The position numbers were made by a program, and so were the translations under genes. Positions 44,044-54,245 of a DNA stretch of 64,000 bases are shown here, piece after piece. The stretch is from contig NZ_AP025317.1 in the NCBI RefSeq assembly GCF_036492835.1, positions 248,001 through 312,000 of the forward strand. The letters are read 5' to 3'. Source of the stretch: Fulvitalea axinellae (GTDB lineage Bacteria; Bacteroidota; Bacteroidia; Cytophagales; Cyclobacteriaceae). The notes beneath the pieces were generated by a model, which ran no database searches, was not told the DNA's origin, and saw only the letters and a program-made list of their open reading frames with translations. Each line of letters begins with the position of its first letter. Position 1 is the stretch's first letter.

Positions 44044-45453
44044 CTATTGAACATATTCAATGTATTTCCGCAATGATTCTAACGGTTTTGGAATTTCTTT
44101 TTCTTTAAATTGTTCATTTATTATTTCTCTTATTTCTTCCGAAATTTCTTTGGGTGAAGCCTTGTGTTTGTCACGGTAATCTTTTGGGTTTCCATGTAGA
44201 GATTGTTCCAAAAAGTCAGAGAATTCATAGGGATATCGTTTTTCTGATTCTTCGGGTAAGTTGCGGAACAAGATCCGGTAAGCGGCGTCTTTACGCACGT
44301 TGGCTGGCATTTGTTCTACGACTTCGAAAAGGTATTCCGTACCGAAGTGTTCGTGAAATTTTTCGTTCCAACGTTTCTCATTGGCGCTTGCGAACCCTCC
44401 CGTGTACAACCTTGCGTCCGGATCAATGTCAGTGACCAGAGGGTATTCGTACGTGAGCCAGAATCGTGTGATCCGTTCGAATTTATCAGAGTTGTTTTTG
44501 ATGAAATCGAGGTTTCTTTTTTCCAGATCAACGCGCTCGGAATCGAAGTGCTGAGTGAGTCTTTTTCTGTTAGGAAAACTAAACGGAGGCTCTCCGTATT
44601 TTTTTCGGGTAACAAAACTTGTCTCGTCAATCGCTTCGGTATCTATATCCGAGAACTCGAAAGCATCGAGGCGCATCAGGATTTGTTGTTTGATCTGATT
44701 GGTACCGAGCCAAACCACCGGGGCCATATAACCCCGGTCGGCGCCAATGCCCGTGTCCAGGATCGTTCCCGTTTTGCAACCCAAGAAGCCTTTACCGTGA
44801 TTTTCCCAGGCTTTCAGGCTTCTGGTTTCGTCCTGTTTCTTTTCGAAATTCGAGAGGCAGTAATCCCATAGTTCGGGATGGGCTTTCATTCGTCTGGCAA
44901 GATTCAGGGTAGCCTCAATATCGGTCATCGCATCATGCGCTTGGCCTTCGGCGAGATGGTTTAGCTCGTTGATTTTTTCGAGTTTCATGGTCGATTTTCC
45001 TTCATCGGTGACCGGCCATTTAATTATGTCGGGACGGAAACTTTTGAAGAAAAGTGCCATAGGCAGGATGTCCGCTCTTCTACAACCGTTTTGCCATTGG
45101 TGGGTATAGGGATCAAGCAGGTTTCGGTAAAAGGAAAAACGTAAAAATTCGTCATCGAAGTTCAACGAGTTGTAGCCGATACTTATTGTTCCGCTTTGGT
45201 TGACCATCTCGTGGATTCGTTTGATGGCCTCGTATTCGCAAATTGCGCCCTCGTTGTGCGTTTCAAGGTCAATGCCTGTAGTCAAGATAGCTCCTGGAGC
45301 TGGCACGGCGTCAGGCCTAAGTTTGACAAGGATCTCGGTACGTTCTATTTCTTGGAGATCCATGTCGGTTCTGATGGCTCCAAATTGTAATATTTGATCA
45401 AAGGCGGGATTAAGCCCAGTGGTTTCTATATCGTAAAATAGAAAAGTGTTCAT
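44044..45453 (-). CDS. sbcB: Exodeoxyribonuclease I
   Basis: A 469-residue enzyme from ATG 45453 (a TTG 9 bp upstream is less likely). DnaQ-like exonuclease motifs: ExoI 'FLFYDIETTGLNP', ExoII 'SIGYNSLNFDDEFLR', ExoIII 'AEGQAHDAMTDIEATLNLAR'. The rest follows the ExoI layout, with an SH3-like middle ('NHGKGFLGCKTG', 'VVWLGTN') and helical C-terminal domain. It degrades single-stranded DNA 3' to 5' in mismatch repair and recombination. Stand-alone gene; 399 bp separate it from the divergent protease gene. Confidence 0.93.
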   Translation of the reverse strand: MNTFLFYDIETTGLNPAFDQILQFGAIRTDMDLQEIERTEILVKLRPDAVPAPGAILTTGIDLETHNEGAICEYEAIKRIHEMVNQSGTISIGYNSLNFDDEFLRFSFYRNLLDPYTHQWQNGCRRADILPMALFFKSFRPDIIKWPVTDEGKSTMKLEKINELNHLAEGQAHDAMTDIEATLNLARRMKAHPELWDYCLSNFEKKQDETRSLKAWENHGKGFLGCKTGTILDTGIGADRGYMAPVVWLGTNQIKQQILMRLDAFEFSDIDTEAIDETSFVTRKKYGEPPFSFPNRKRLTQHFDSERVDLEKRNLDFIKNNSDKFERITRFWLTYEYPLVTDIDPDARLYTGGFASANEKRWNEKFHEHFGTEYLFEVVEQMPANVRKDAAYRILFRNLPEESEKRYPYEFSDFLEQSLHGNPKDYRDKHKASPKEISEEIREIINEQFKEKEIPKPLESLRKYIEYVQ

Positions 45454-45852
45454 AGGATTCAAGCTATAGGCGAAGTAAAAACCTTAAAGAGGTTGAGGGA
45501 TGAATATATGGAAATTTTTATTGAATGGCCTAAAATAGCGTCAGAGGGTAGATTGGAGGTGGGTGTAAAAATAAAATGAAATGATGTTCCTGTATTTTTG
45601 TGAGTAATAGTTATTTCGTATAATTTGAGACTGAATTTGTTCTTATTCCTATTTTGTCATTTGTGCGTGATCAGTAAATGCCTTGTAGGGGAAGGGTGTT
45701 CATGGTTTTTTAAAATTTATTCAATTCATCGTTACAACTTACTCATATTAGCGTTCTCTTGAGGGAACCATGCCGTACTTGAAAAGCGGTGTTTTGAAAA
45801 TGTGATATGTATTGGGAAGCGGGGTGGCTTTCCGCATTATTTGGATAATCGT
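45454..45852. promoter_or_regulatory. Divergent promoter region, no gene
   Basis: AT-rich 399 bp between the exonuclease gene (minus) and the secreted protease gene (plus). No repeat, RNA or convincing promoter was identified. Confidence 0.4.
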
Positions 45853-48800
45853 ATGGGAAAATTATTACGGCTGTTAGCTTTTTTTCTTTTTGTGAATTTT
45901 TATTCAGGTTCCGTTTCGGCCCAAGAAACTGGCGGTTGCGGTGCCGACGAGGCTGCGGAAAGACTACTTGAGCGCCATCCCGAATTCAGGCAAGACTCAG
46001 ACGAAATAAACGAATGGGTAGCGAACAGGTCGTTCAGAAGTGCGACGGAGACCGGCGAAAGAATCATTCCAGTGGTCGTGCATGCGATGGAGCCCTTGGG
46101 GCGTAACGTAACGGACCAAGAGATCAAGGACATGATCGATGGGCTGAATGATATCTATGCCGATAAACTGGGTGTGGGCGCAAAGTTTGGGATGCGTTTT
46201 GTGCTGGCGAGAAGGACTCCCGATGGCCAGGCGACAAACGGAATTACGAGGACTGACGCTTCAAAAGTCAGCCAGTATACTACTTCAGGTATTACCAACG
46301 CAAATGAGCGAAGCGTTAAGGCTTTAATCAATTGGCCTCATAAAGACTACTATAATGTCTGGCTGGTAAGTAGAATAAACGGAGAGTCATCAACTGGTGG
46401 TTATGCGTATTTTCCGCAAAGCGTAAACTTTGATATTGACGGGACGGTAATAAAAGTTGCCTCTATGCACCCGGCCGATGTTCTCGCTCATGAAATGGGG
46501 CACGCTTTGGGGCTTTATCACACATTTGCGAAAGACGGAACGACCCCTACAAAAGAAGGGGAATGCCCGACCGAAGGCAAAGGGGATTATGTGGATGATA
46601 CCGATCCTCATTCATATATGTTCTTTAATTGCGGTCATAAAACCATGGAAAACCCTTGCACTAACAAGCCTTATGGTAAGATTGCGGAGAACATGATGGC
46701 CTATTTTTATTCAGGCACGAATTGTCGTTCGAGCTTTACGGCGGGACAGGTCGCAAGAGCGAATCACCATTTAATGAATACGGCCAGAAAGACATTGCTG
46801 ACTTCCCCTGCGCTGGAAGCGGTTAATTTGCCTGTCGCCGACTTTAAGGCTACCAATACGTTTGTGGTCAGTGATGTTGCCGTAAAGTTCATGAACCTTT
46901 CTAAAAACGGTGTGGATGAGTCGAAATGGACTTTTGAGGGTGGTAATCCCGCCACTTCCACCGAGTGGAATCCGGAAGTGAAGTTTTCTGGCGCTGGAGT
47001 TTTTAAGGTGAGCCTGACGGTAAAGAATTCTAAGGGAGAGAATACGATTACAAAGGAGTCTTATATTGAAGTTATTGACAAATCTGCTCAAACCGTAGCC
47101 GACTGCAAGCCTGTTTGGAGTTCCCCGAACAACTATGGTTTAGGGGTTCTCAATGTTAAGTTGCAAGAGATCGATTTTTCGTCAGGGGAGACCGCTAGTG
47201 ACGCTAGTGGAACAATGCCGTTGGGTAAAAACGGCTTTGTGGACAGGAGTAATCTGGACATTGCCAAACTGAATCCCGGAATGTCATATACCTTAAGCTT
47301 TGTCGTGGGGAGTTATAACGCTGAGACGACCGTGGTGTATATCGATTTCAACGATAATGGGAAGTTTGAAAATAGTGAACGAATAGGCAGAAAACAGAAT
47401 ATAAAGGGTGGCCCTCACAATATCAACTTCACGGTTCCGGAAGACGCTGTTCGAGGTAAAAGATTGTTAATGCGTGTGGCTACAGGGAGCACGTATGATA
47501 ATATATCCGCTTGTAATGTATATAAAGGCCAAGCGGAAGACTACGGAGTGTATATCGATCCTGTGGGAATTCCGTTCGCCATTACCAAACAGCCAACTAA
47601 TAAGACAATCTGCGAAGGCGGTGATACGGAGTTTAAGGTAGAAGCCGTTCGGGGAAAGACTTACCAATGGTATTTGGATGATGCCCAGATTAGTGACAAC
47701 AACAATTACAGCGGTGCGAAATCGGCGAAACTTAAGATTACGGGAGCAAAGCTTTCGCAAGAGGGCGAGTATAAGGTGATTGTGACTGGTCCTGAGAGCG
47801 AAACGCTGGAAAGCCAAGCGGTACGTTTAACGTTGAACAAAAAACCAACATTTACCAGCCACCCGGAAAATCTATCGATAAAAGAAGGACAAACGGCGAC
47901 ATTCGAAGCTTTGGCGTCTGGTGAGCAGGTAGAATACCAATGGTATTTGAAAGGTTCAGGTAGTAGTTCAGGGTCTTTGATGGAAGGAAAAACAGGCAAG
48001 AAGCTTACGTTTACAGCCAAAGAAGGAGATGATGGCAACAGGTACTTTGTAAAAGCCAACCAGGTGGGTTGTACGGCGAAAAGCGTTTCGTCAGAAGCCA
48101 GCTTGGACGTTATCCCGGCTTTAGTGATTTTGACCCAACCGCAAAGTGCTTCCACCTGCCTGAATGAAAACGTAACATTGCAGGTTAGCGCAAAGAATGC
48201 TGTAAGTTATCAGTGGTTCTTTAAGGATCAAGAGATATCCGATAATCAATCGTATAAAGGAAGTAAGACAAATACGCTGACGGTCAAGTCTATGACGGAA
48301 TCTCTTACTGGTTATTATTTTGTAAAAATAAAAGGCCAAGATGACGAAGAGATCCAGAGTTCGGTGGCTCGGGTAAACGTGGACGATTTGCCTACTGTTA
48401 AAAAACATCCAAAATCTAAATCTGCTCTTTCCGATCAGCAGGTGTCATTTTCCGCCGAAGGACAGGGAGGTTCGGGCACTTATGTCTATAAATGGTTTGT
48501 AATACGGTCTGGCAGTACTGTAGCGCATGTGTTGGAAGGGAAAACATCTAGTGTTCTTACGTTTAACGCATCGATAAGTGATAATTCGAACGAGTACTTT
48601 GCGGAGATAAGAAACGCAGGTTGCCAGGCGTTTGTGAAAACCGAAAAGGCGCGCCTTTTCGTAACGCCAAGAACGGAATTCCGTACTCAGCCGGGTAACA
48701 CGAACGTATGTCAGGGCAAGTCCGCTACGATATCCACTACTGTGGCCAACGCTTTGACATATCAGTGGCTATTCAACGGAACCAATATTACCGATAACGG

Positions 48801-49470
48801 AACCTACCAAGGAACCCAAACCAATAATTTGCGGATAAAAGACGCTAAGCCGGCCCAACAGGGTATTTATAAATTGAAAGTTACCGGTCCGGATAATCAG
48901 GTAGTGCAAAGCGCAAACGTGAATTTATCGGTTAATGGGTATCCGGTTATTACGAAACAGCCCGAAGATCTGCGGATCATCCAAGGCGAGACCGGGAAAA
49001 TAAGCGTAAATGTCGAAAACTCTGCGGGCGTTAACTATCAGTGGTATATGCGACGTACGGAAACATTGCCGTTGGAAATTGTCAGCGGAGCCAAAAATAG
49101 GGAGTTGACAGTGGATGGTGATCCGGCAAAAGACGGAAGGCTGTTTCAGGTAAAAGCTATTTTTAAAGGTTGTGAAACCTTGTCAGACCCTGCGACGCTT
49201 TCTATTACCCGTCTGCTTTCCACCCCACAGGATGAAGCCATTACAATATTCCCTAACCCTGCGGATGATGTTCTGAACATTAAAGGATTACGGTTCGGAG
49301 AATTGGAGATATTAAGCCTTGCCGGGCGGGTAGTCTTAAAGGCTGAGTTCGGTTCTCAGGATGGTTCCAAGCCTTCTGAAGTGGGTATTTCAGCTCTTGA
49401 GAGTGGCGTTTATCTCGTTAGAATAAATTCGAAAAACGAATGGAAGACTTTCCGACTGTTGGTTGAATAA
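45853..49470 (+). CDS. Secreted M43 (pappalysin-type) metalloprotease with PKD, GEVED and Ig-like repeats, T9SS sorting domain
   Basis: About 1205 residues from ATG 45853, which gives a signal peptide ending GSVSAQ. The zinc site is HEMGHALGLYH (His 213, 217 and 223) with Met-turn region 'ENMMAYFYSG'. It is followed by a PKD domain ('VKFMNLSKNGVDESKWTFEG'), a GEVED domain ('VVYIDFNDNGKFENSERIG'), then six Ig-like modules in three alternating A-B pairs (47575-49215): type A has 'YQW..D..ISDN..Y.G', type B 'Y.W...GS.L..GKT...LTF'. The C-terminus ('ITIFPNPADDVLNI' to 'LVE') is a type IX secretion type-A sorting domain. It should be exported to the surface and digest proteins. Single gene with a terminator. 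Confidence 0.93.
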   Translation: MGKLLRLLAFFLFVNFYSGSVSAQETGGCGADEAAERLLERHPEFRQDSDEINEWVANRSFRSATETGERIIPVVVHAMEPLGRNVTDQEIKDMIDGLNDIYADKLGVGAKFGMRFVLARRTPDGQATNGITRTDASKVSQYTTSGITNANERSVKALINWPHKDYYNVWLVSRINGESSTGGYAYFPQSVNFDIDGTVIKVASMHPADVLAHEMGHALGLYHTFAKDGTTPTKEGECPTEGKGDYVDDTDPHSYMFFNCGHKTMENPCTNKPYGKIAENMMAYFYSGTNCRSSFTAGQVARANHHLMNTARKTLLTSPALEAVNLPVADFKATNTFVVSDVAVKFMNLSKNGVDESKWTFEGGNPATSTEWNPEVKFSGAGVFKVSLTVKNSKGENTITKESYIEVIDKSAQTVADCKPVWSSPNNYGLGVLNVKLQEIDFSSGETASDASGTMPLGKNGFVDRSNLDIAKLNPGMSYTLSFVVGSYNAETTVVYIDFNDNGKFENSERIGRKQNIKGGPHNINFTVPEDAVRGKRLLMRVATGSTYDNISACNVYKGQAEDYGVYIDPVGIPFAITKQPTNKTICEGGDTEFKVEAVRGKTYQWYLDDAQISDNNNYSGAKSAKLKITGAKLSQEGEYKVIVTGPESETLESQAVRLTLNKKPTFTSHPENLSIKEGQTATFEALASGEQVEYQWYLKGSGSSSGSLMEGKTGKKLTFTAKEGDDGNRYFVKANQVGCTAKSVSSEASLDVIPALVILTQPQSASTCLNENVTLQVSAKNAVSYQWFFKDQEISDNQSYKGSKTNTLTVKSMTESLTGYYFVKIKGQDDEEIQSSVARVNVDDLPTVKKHPKSKSALSDQQVSFSAEGQGGSGTYVYKWFVIRSGSTVAHVLEGKTSSVLTFNASISDNSNEYFAEIRNAGCQAFVKTEKARLFVTPRTEFRTQPGNTNVCQGKSATISTTVANALTYQWLFNGTNITDNGTYQGTQTNNLRIKDAKPAQQGIYKLKVTGPDNQVVQSANVNLSVNGYPVITKQPEDLRIIQGETGKISVNVENSAGVNYQWYMRRTETLPLEIVSGAKNRELTVDGDPAKDGRLFQVKAIFKGCETLSDPATLSITRLLSTPQDEAITIFPNPADDVLNIKGLRFGELEILSLAGRVVLKAEFGSQDGSKPSEVGISALESGVYLVRINSKNEWKTFRLLVE

Positions 49471-49498
49471 AACCGTTTCTCCGAATTACTAAATCAAA

Positions 49499-49539
49499 GG
49501 CCCCCGCTTCGTGAATGCGAATGAAGCGGGGGCTTTTTT
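49499..49539 (+). terminator. Terminator after the protease gene
   Basis: GCCCCCGCTTC pairs perfectly with GAAGCGGGGGC, loop of 12, then TTTTTT. The 238 bp that follow, up to 49777, are AT-rich and hold no gene. Confidence 0.92.
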
Positions 49540-49777
49540 CATTATAGGCAATAGCGAATCATGATTAAAGACGATCCTGAGTAACAGGAATATCACCATT
49601 TTATTTTTTCTGATAAAATATTCACCACTCGTCAAAATCAAGAGTTATTAACTCGCTAAAATGTTCTTAATTTGTGAAAAATTGATAATGACATACGAGA
49701 CAAATTGGTCTTGCGTTATTAGAAAAAGCCTAAACCAATCAATCTTTTTGAGATAAGACATAACTTGATTGTTCAAA

Positions 49778-52471
49778 ATGCTCCAATACTTAAAACCGAA
49801 CGTCGCTTATTTGCTTCTTGTGCTTATTTTTTTGTCAGCGGGTGAGGTGTTGGCCCAAGGCATAAAAGGCGTGATCAAAAACGAGAAAGGCGACCCGATT
49901 CCTTTTGTGACCATTTATACCAAAGGCGCCAAACACGCCACCACCTCAAACGTGGAAGGTGTTTACGCATTGGGCCTTCCCCAAGGGACTCACAAAGTTT
50001 TTTTCCAACATATGGGTTATGAGACTTTGGTCACAACCATTGAGATAGGCCCGGTAGTGCAAGCGCAGGATATTGTACTGAAGGACAAAACGATTCTGCT
50101 GGAAGAAGTGAAAGTGTCGAGTAAGGATGAGGATCCGGCTTACGCCGTAATGAGGAAAGCCATCGGGATGCGCTCTTATTACGAGCATCAGGTTGACAAG
50201 TTTAAGGCGAAAGGCTACACCCGCGGAACGGCTTCATTGGACAAAATGCCGAAGGTATACACCTGGATGATGGACCGTGAGATGAAGAGGGAGATGAAGC
50301 AGTATATGAACAAGAAGATTGTGATAGAAACAATCAGCGAGGTGACTTTCGAGAAGCCTGACGAATACAGCTTCAAGATAATTTCGTCGAAAGACAACCT
50401 TGGCGACAGCATTCCCAACCCGTTGCCGATAATAATGGGTAGCCTTTACACCGAGCGTCTTGCCGAACAGCTTTCGCCCTTGGCATCGAACGCTTTTACC
50501 CATTACCGTTTTACGTACGAAGGAATTTTTGAGGATAACGGGCGCCATATCAACAAAATCAAGGTAACGCCTCGCCATAGGGGCGAAGGACTTTATGAGG
50601 GCACGATCTACATTGCGGAAGATTATTGGAATATCCAAAGCGCTAACCTTAAGTTCAGAAATACGGTGGGAACTTTTCGTGTAAAACAAAGCTATGCGCC
50701 TGTTCAGGACAACGTTTGGATGCCCGTAACTTTTGATGTGGAAGCGGAGCTGAAATATATGGGGGTTAAGGCCTCCGGTCGTTATCTGGTGTCGGTCAAG
50801 GAATATGAGTTGGAACTGAATCCGGATCTGGATCATTCCATAGTTCAGGCAAAAGGACCGTTGGCCGAAAGAAAAACTGCGGAAGAGGAAGGCCCCAAGG
50901 AAAACGTTGCCAAGACGAAAAGACAGAAAGAGATTAAAAGGCTGTTAGCTAAAGATAAGCTCAACAACCGTGAGATGCGGAAGCTTAAGCGAAAAGTGGC
51001 TCGCGAAACCAAAGCGCAAGAGCTTAAGGACGACCTTGAGGTCAAGTATGTTGACGATAAGATGGAGATTGACTCATTAGCCGGAAAGCGCGACAGCCTT
51101 TATTGGGCCGAAGCTCGTCCTGTGCCTTTGAGCAAGGAAGAGTTGGAGGGTTATCATCATTTTGACTCAATAAGAACAGTCCAGAAGGTCAAAATTGAGA
51201 AACAGAAAAAGCCGAAAGACACCACTAAGGTGGTGAAAAAGGAGAAAAGCGCTTTCGGAAAAGCGTTTTCGGCAACTAGCGGAGTGTTTGGGGACTTTAT
51301 CGGGGGCGGAAGAGTAGCCAAAATCAACAAGAAACATCGAATATATTGGAGCGGACTTTTTAACGGGTTGACTTTTAATACCGTTGACGGCTACCGTGTC
51401 GGTGGTTCGCTTAATTATAGTAAACGTCAAGACAGCCTTCTGCGCCCAGTTTACGCCAAGCTTTCCACTTATTACGCCACCGCAAGGGAAACTTGGCTTC
51501 CGGAGGCTTCATTGACTTGGCGCTATGGCCCAATGTCGCGGGGGAGTGTTACGCTTAAGGGGGGAAGAGATACGTTCGACTTTAACTCTGATTCGGGGAT
51601 AGACCCTGTTGTGAATTCATTGGCCAGCCTGTTGTTCGAATCGAATTTCATGAAGCTTTATCAAAAAGACTATGTTTATATCGGCAACGGCATTGACTTG
51701 GCGAACGGCTTTAGGCTGAAGACTTCGGTGGAGTTTTCGGATCGTATGTGGATGGATGACCACTCGGACCTGACGTTTATTAAATGGAAAAATATTGAAT
51801 ACAGTTCCAATGAGCCGGATAATGTGGAAAGCGACAAACTTGAGTTTGAACGCCACCAAGGTTTTGTGACTGATTTATCCTTGGAATATACGCCTCGTCA
51901 CCATTACCGTATAAGCAAAGGCCGGAAATATATGCTCTATTCCAAAAAGCCGACATACTTCGCCGGTTACCGCAAAGGATGGGCGGGCGTATTCGATTCG
52001 GACACGGATTATGATTTGGTTTACGCCGGGCTGAAAGGCTCTTGGGATATGAGTTTCCAACACGATATTCGCTATCTGGCCAAAGTCGGTAAATACCTGA
52101 ATACGGAGTATTTGTCATTTCCAGACTATTATCATTTCAACAACGCCCAGCTTCCCGTTTACGTCGGTTCAAGCTTTGGCAGGTTCCGTATGATGGACTA
52201 TTACGAGCAGAGTACCGCCGACAGTTTCGTACAGCTTTCCGGAGCCATTTATTCGAGCCGTTTACTGCTCAAGAGGCTTCCTTTGCTTAACCAGATGTTC
52301 TTCCGCGAGATGGCTTTCGTGAATTACCTTTACACTCCGGCTCTGGGTAACTATACGGAAGTGGGTTACGGACTAAACAGGATAATGAATTTCCTGAGCG
52401 CCGAGTTCGCCACCGGCTTTGTGGGAGACGATTATCAGGGAGTGGTAATTCGGCTAGGAATAAATTTCTAA
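49778..52471 (+). CDS. DUF5686 outer-membrane protein with carboxypeptidase-regulatory-like domain
   Basis: An 897-residue protein from ATG 49778 (a TTG 9 bp earlier is less likely); signal peptide ending EVLAQ. Residues about 28-100 are a carboxypeptidase-regulatory-like domain ('GVIKNEKGDPIPFVTIYTKG'). The remainder matches the DUF5686 family: 'AYAVMRKAIGMRSYYEHQV', 'YRFTYEGIFEDNG', a charged Lys/Glu-rich middle (about 365-470), and a C-terminal barrel-like part ending in 'LGINF', as in outer-membrane proteins. Function is unknown. Single gene with its own terminator. Confidence 0.88.
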   Translation: MLQYLKPNVAYLLLVLIFLSAGEVLAQGIKGVIKNEKGDPIPFVTIYTKGAKHATTSNVEGVYALGLPQGTHKVFFQHMGYETLVTTIEIGPVVQAQDIVLKDKTILLEEVKVSSKDEDPAYAVMRKAIGMRSYYEHQVDKFKAKGYTRGTASLDKMPKVYTWMMDREMKREMKQYMNKKIVIETISEVTFEKPDEYSFKIISSKDNLGDSIPNPLPIIMGSLYTERLAEQLSPLASNAFTHYRFTYEGIFEDNGRHINKIKVTPRHRGEGLYEGTIYIAEDYWNIQSANLKFRNTVGTFRVKQSYAPVQDNVWMPVTFDVEAELKYMGVKASGRYLVSVKEYELELNPDLDHSIVQAKGPLAERKTAEEEGPKENVAKTKRQKEIKRLLAKDKLNNREMRKLKRKVARETKAQELKDDLEVKYVDDKMEIDSLAGKRDSLYWAEARPVPLSKEELEGYHHFDSIRTVQKVKIEKQKKPKDTTKVVKKEKSAFGKAFSATSGVFGDFIGGGRVAKINKKHRIYWSGLFNGLTFNTVDGYRVGGSLNYSKRQDSLLRPVYAKLSTYYATARETWLPEASLTWRYGPMSRGSVTLKGGRDTFDFNSDSGIDPVVNSLASLLFESNFMKLYQKDYVYIGNGIDLANGFRLKTSVEFSDRMWMDDHSDLTFIKWKNIEYSSNEPDNVESDKLEFERHQGFVTDLSLEYTPRHHYRISKGRKYMLYSKKPTYFAGYRKGWAGVFDSDTDYDLVYAGLKGSWDMSFQHDIRYLAKVGKYLNTEYLSFPDYYHFNNAQLPVYVGSSFGRFRMMDYYEQSTADSFVQLSGAIYSSRLLLKRLPLLNQMFFREMAFVNYLYTPALGNYTEVGYGLNRIMNFLSAEFATGFVGDDYQGVVIRLGINF

Positions 52472-52526
52472 ATTTTTTTCGCTGACGCTGATACGTTGGC
52501 GTTTGTCTTCCGTTGTGACATATTAC

Positions 52527-52559
52527 AAGGAAGGGGGAAGCTTCCCCCTTCCTTTTTTT
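52527..52559 (+). terminator. Terminator after the DUF5686 gene
   Basis: A 28-bp perfect palindrome (half-site AAGGAAGGGGGAAG) followed by TTTTT. Forms a near-loopless stem of GC and AT pairs. Confidence 0.88.
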
Positions 52560-52970
52560 CTTTTCAAAACTTTCGGCCAGCATTACGAATCGTTATGTAA
52601 TGAAAAGGCTGTATTGTGCGTAATAATTAGTGCTTTACGAGAAATTTTTTCAACAAAAAGATAAAAAAAAGTCCGACTGATTTTTTTCCGGATTGACTTT
52701 TGTCTTTCACTTAACAAGCCCGCTGTTTAATAATCGTTACAGCTTTATTGTCCCGAAAACGCCGATTGGGTTCTGTAATCGCATGTTTTGTGCGAATCAG
52801 ATTCTTCCGACTCATTGGTGTACGTTAGGGTGAGCCTTGGTTGGTCATTAATGTATAATTAATAAAACATGTGCTTGAATGGACTGAACTATACGCAGGT
52901 TAAACATAAGTAATTAAACGTAAGTTATTTGCTTGGAGAGAGTAAATAGCGATAAGAAAGGAGAAATTGT
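52560..52970. promoter_or_regulatory. Intergenic region, no gene seen
   Basis: 411 bp before the PKD lipoprotein gene. No open frame, RNA or repeat of note; the last 15 bp carry the strong ribosome site AAGGAG. Confidence 0.4.
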
Positions 52971-53336
52971 ATGGGTAGAAAAGGAGTGTCTCTGCTGTTT
53001 TTGATTATGCTGGTGGTTCCGGCGTTAATGTCCTGCGATAGTTCGGAGAAGGGAATTGTGGATTGTGCCGAAGCGCCAATCAACGCTAGCTTTAATATGG
53101 AGTTTAGAGGAGCGCAGACAAGCGTGCCTGTTGTGGTGGATTTTACGTACGCCGGCAAGTTCGAACAAGGGATGGAATTCTCTTGGGACTTCGGCGATGG
53201 GGGAACGTCAAAGCAACAAACCGCTTCGCATGTGTTTCAAAAGAAAGGTACCTATCGGGTGGTGCTTTATGTAACAAGAGACGTGTCGGGCGAGAGGTGC
53301 AGTAAATCCACCGCCCAAGATTTGGTGATAGAATAA
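52971..53336 (+). CDS. Small PKD-domain lipoprotein
   Basis: A 121-residue lipoprotein (lipobox ALMSC). Residues about 35-118 form one PKD domain with the signature 'FSWDFGDGGTSKQQTASHVF' and 'GTYRVVLYVTRD'. It has no enzymatic domain and probably acts as a surface binding or structural protein. The start at ATG 52971 is fixed by AAGGAG 9 bp upstream. Single gene with a very strong terminator. Confidence 0.82.
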   Translation: MGRKGVSLLFLIMLVVPALMSCDSSEKGIVDCAEAPINASFNMEFRGAQTSVPVVVDFTYAGKFEQGMEFSWDFGDGGTSKQQTASHVFQKKGTYRVVLYVTRDVSGERCSKSTAQDLVIE

Positions 53337-53358
53337 AGCGAAAGTCAATACGCCGAAG

Positions 53359-53407
53359 AAAACAAAACCCGGATAATGCGACACGGCATTTATCCGGGTT
53401 TTGTTTT
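53359..53407 (+). terminator. Terminator after the PKD lipoprotein gene
   Basis: AAAACAAAACCCGGATAA (53359-53376) pairs perfectly with the complement at 53390-53407, whose T-rich arm serves as the tail. Confidence 0.9.
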
Positions 53408-53631
53408 ATGGGCCATATTAAAGCCACAATTGTTTTGGATGATACCAAGTGCAGAGTTGGACTAGTTTTGTTTTTTTCGGGCAGGAGGGCATCCGTCTCC
53501 GGGAAATGTTTGTAGTGATATGATAATGTCTTACTTTGTGCGAGGAGAAGGACGATCCTTTTTGAAATTTTATGACCGGTAATTTATCGGTCGTTTTTTG
53601 GCGTATTTTTAAGAGAAACGTATTTTGAGTT

Positions 53632-54132
53632 ATGGAGGAGTCTTATATTGTTAAAAAGAAGGCTAGTGGGGTGATAAGGGTGTCGTCTCGAAAAACTATT
53701 GTCAGAGCCTTGAAAGACGCGGCCTCAGGCATACGGGAAAATATGCATTTAAAGCTGTTGGCGGGATTGGGTGCGGCGGCTCTGATCCCTCTTGCTACAC
53801 GGCTTTTTCTCGGCGAATCGGGTATGGTGGTGAATGGCCTGGCAGCCCTTTGCATAACTTTGCTCTTTTTTCCTTTGAAGACCTTTCTGTGGACATTTGC
53901 CGGTGCGGTGAGGTCAAAAACGTATGAGATCGGAGAAAATGGGATTGTTGTCGAAAGCGGAACCCTGCCTTGGTCTTTGGTCGATCGGATAAGTTTTGAC
54001 AACGGTGATTTTGATGTCCAATACGGCGATGAGAATCACTTTTATATTCCCGTGTCGGCTTTCGGAGAGGAGGAACTTTTGCAAATCAAGACTTGGGCTA
54101 TCGAAAATGGGCGTAGTGGTCATTCGGCTTAA
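53632..54132 (+). CDS. Membrane protein with two helices and a C-terminal YcxB-like domain
   Basis: A 166-residue protein. Two hydrophobic segments lie at about 43-60 and 65-90, followed by a soluble C-terminal domain ('YEIGENGIVVESGTLPWSLV', 'HFYIPVSAFGEEELLQIKTW') that resembles the YcxB-like fold. Same layout as the protein at 55022 although sequence identity is low. Function unknown. Alone on the plus strand, 29 bp from a shared terminator. Confidence 0.65.
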   Translation: MEESYIVKKKASGVIRVSSRKTIVRALKDAASGIRENMHLKLLAGLGAAALIPLATRLFLGESGMVVNGLAALCITLLFFPLKTFLWTFAGAVRSKTYEIGENGIVVESGTLPWSLVDRISFDNGDFDVQYGDENHFYIPVSAFGEEELLQIKTWAIENGRSGHSA

Positions 54133-54157
54133 GGTCTTATTTTTCTCAAAAATGAGA

Positions 54158-54203
54158 ATCCCCGAAACATCAGCCATCGCAGGCCTGTTTCGGGGATTTT
54201 TTT
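54158..54203. terminator. Bidirectional terminator
   Basis: ATCCCCGAAACA (54158-54169) pairs with TGTTTCGGGGAT (54186-54197), followed by TTTTTT on the plus strand and TTTTT on the minus side. It lies between two convergent genes. Confidence 0.87.
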
Positions 54204-54245
54204 AGTATAAATTCAAACGGTGAAGAGGGTGTCCGTTTTCTTTAT

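Noticed and set aside
52527-52554. 28-bp palindrome as a relative of the one at 12949
   Set aside because: Sequence unrelated and followed by a T-run 20 or so bases after the gene's end, so it is a terminator.
53359-53407. Inverted repeat as an insertion-element end
   Set aside because: Position after a stop codon and T-rich right arm fit an ordinary terminator; there is no target duplication.
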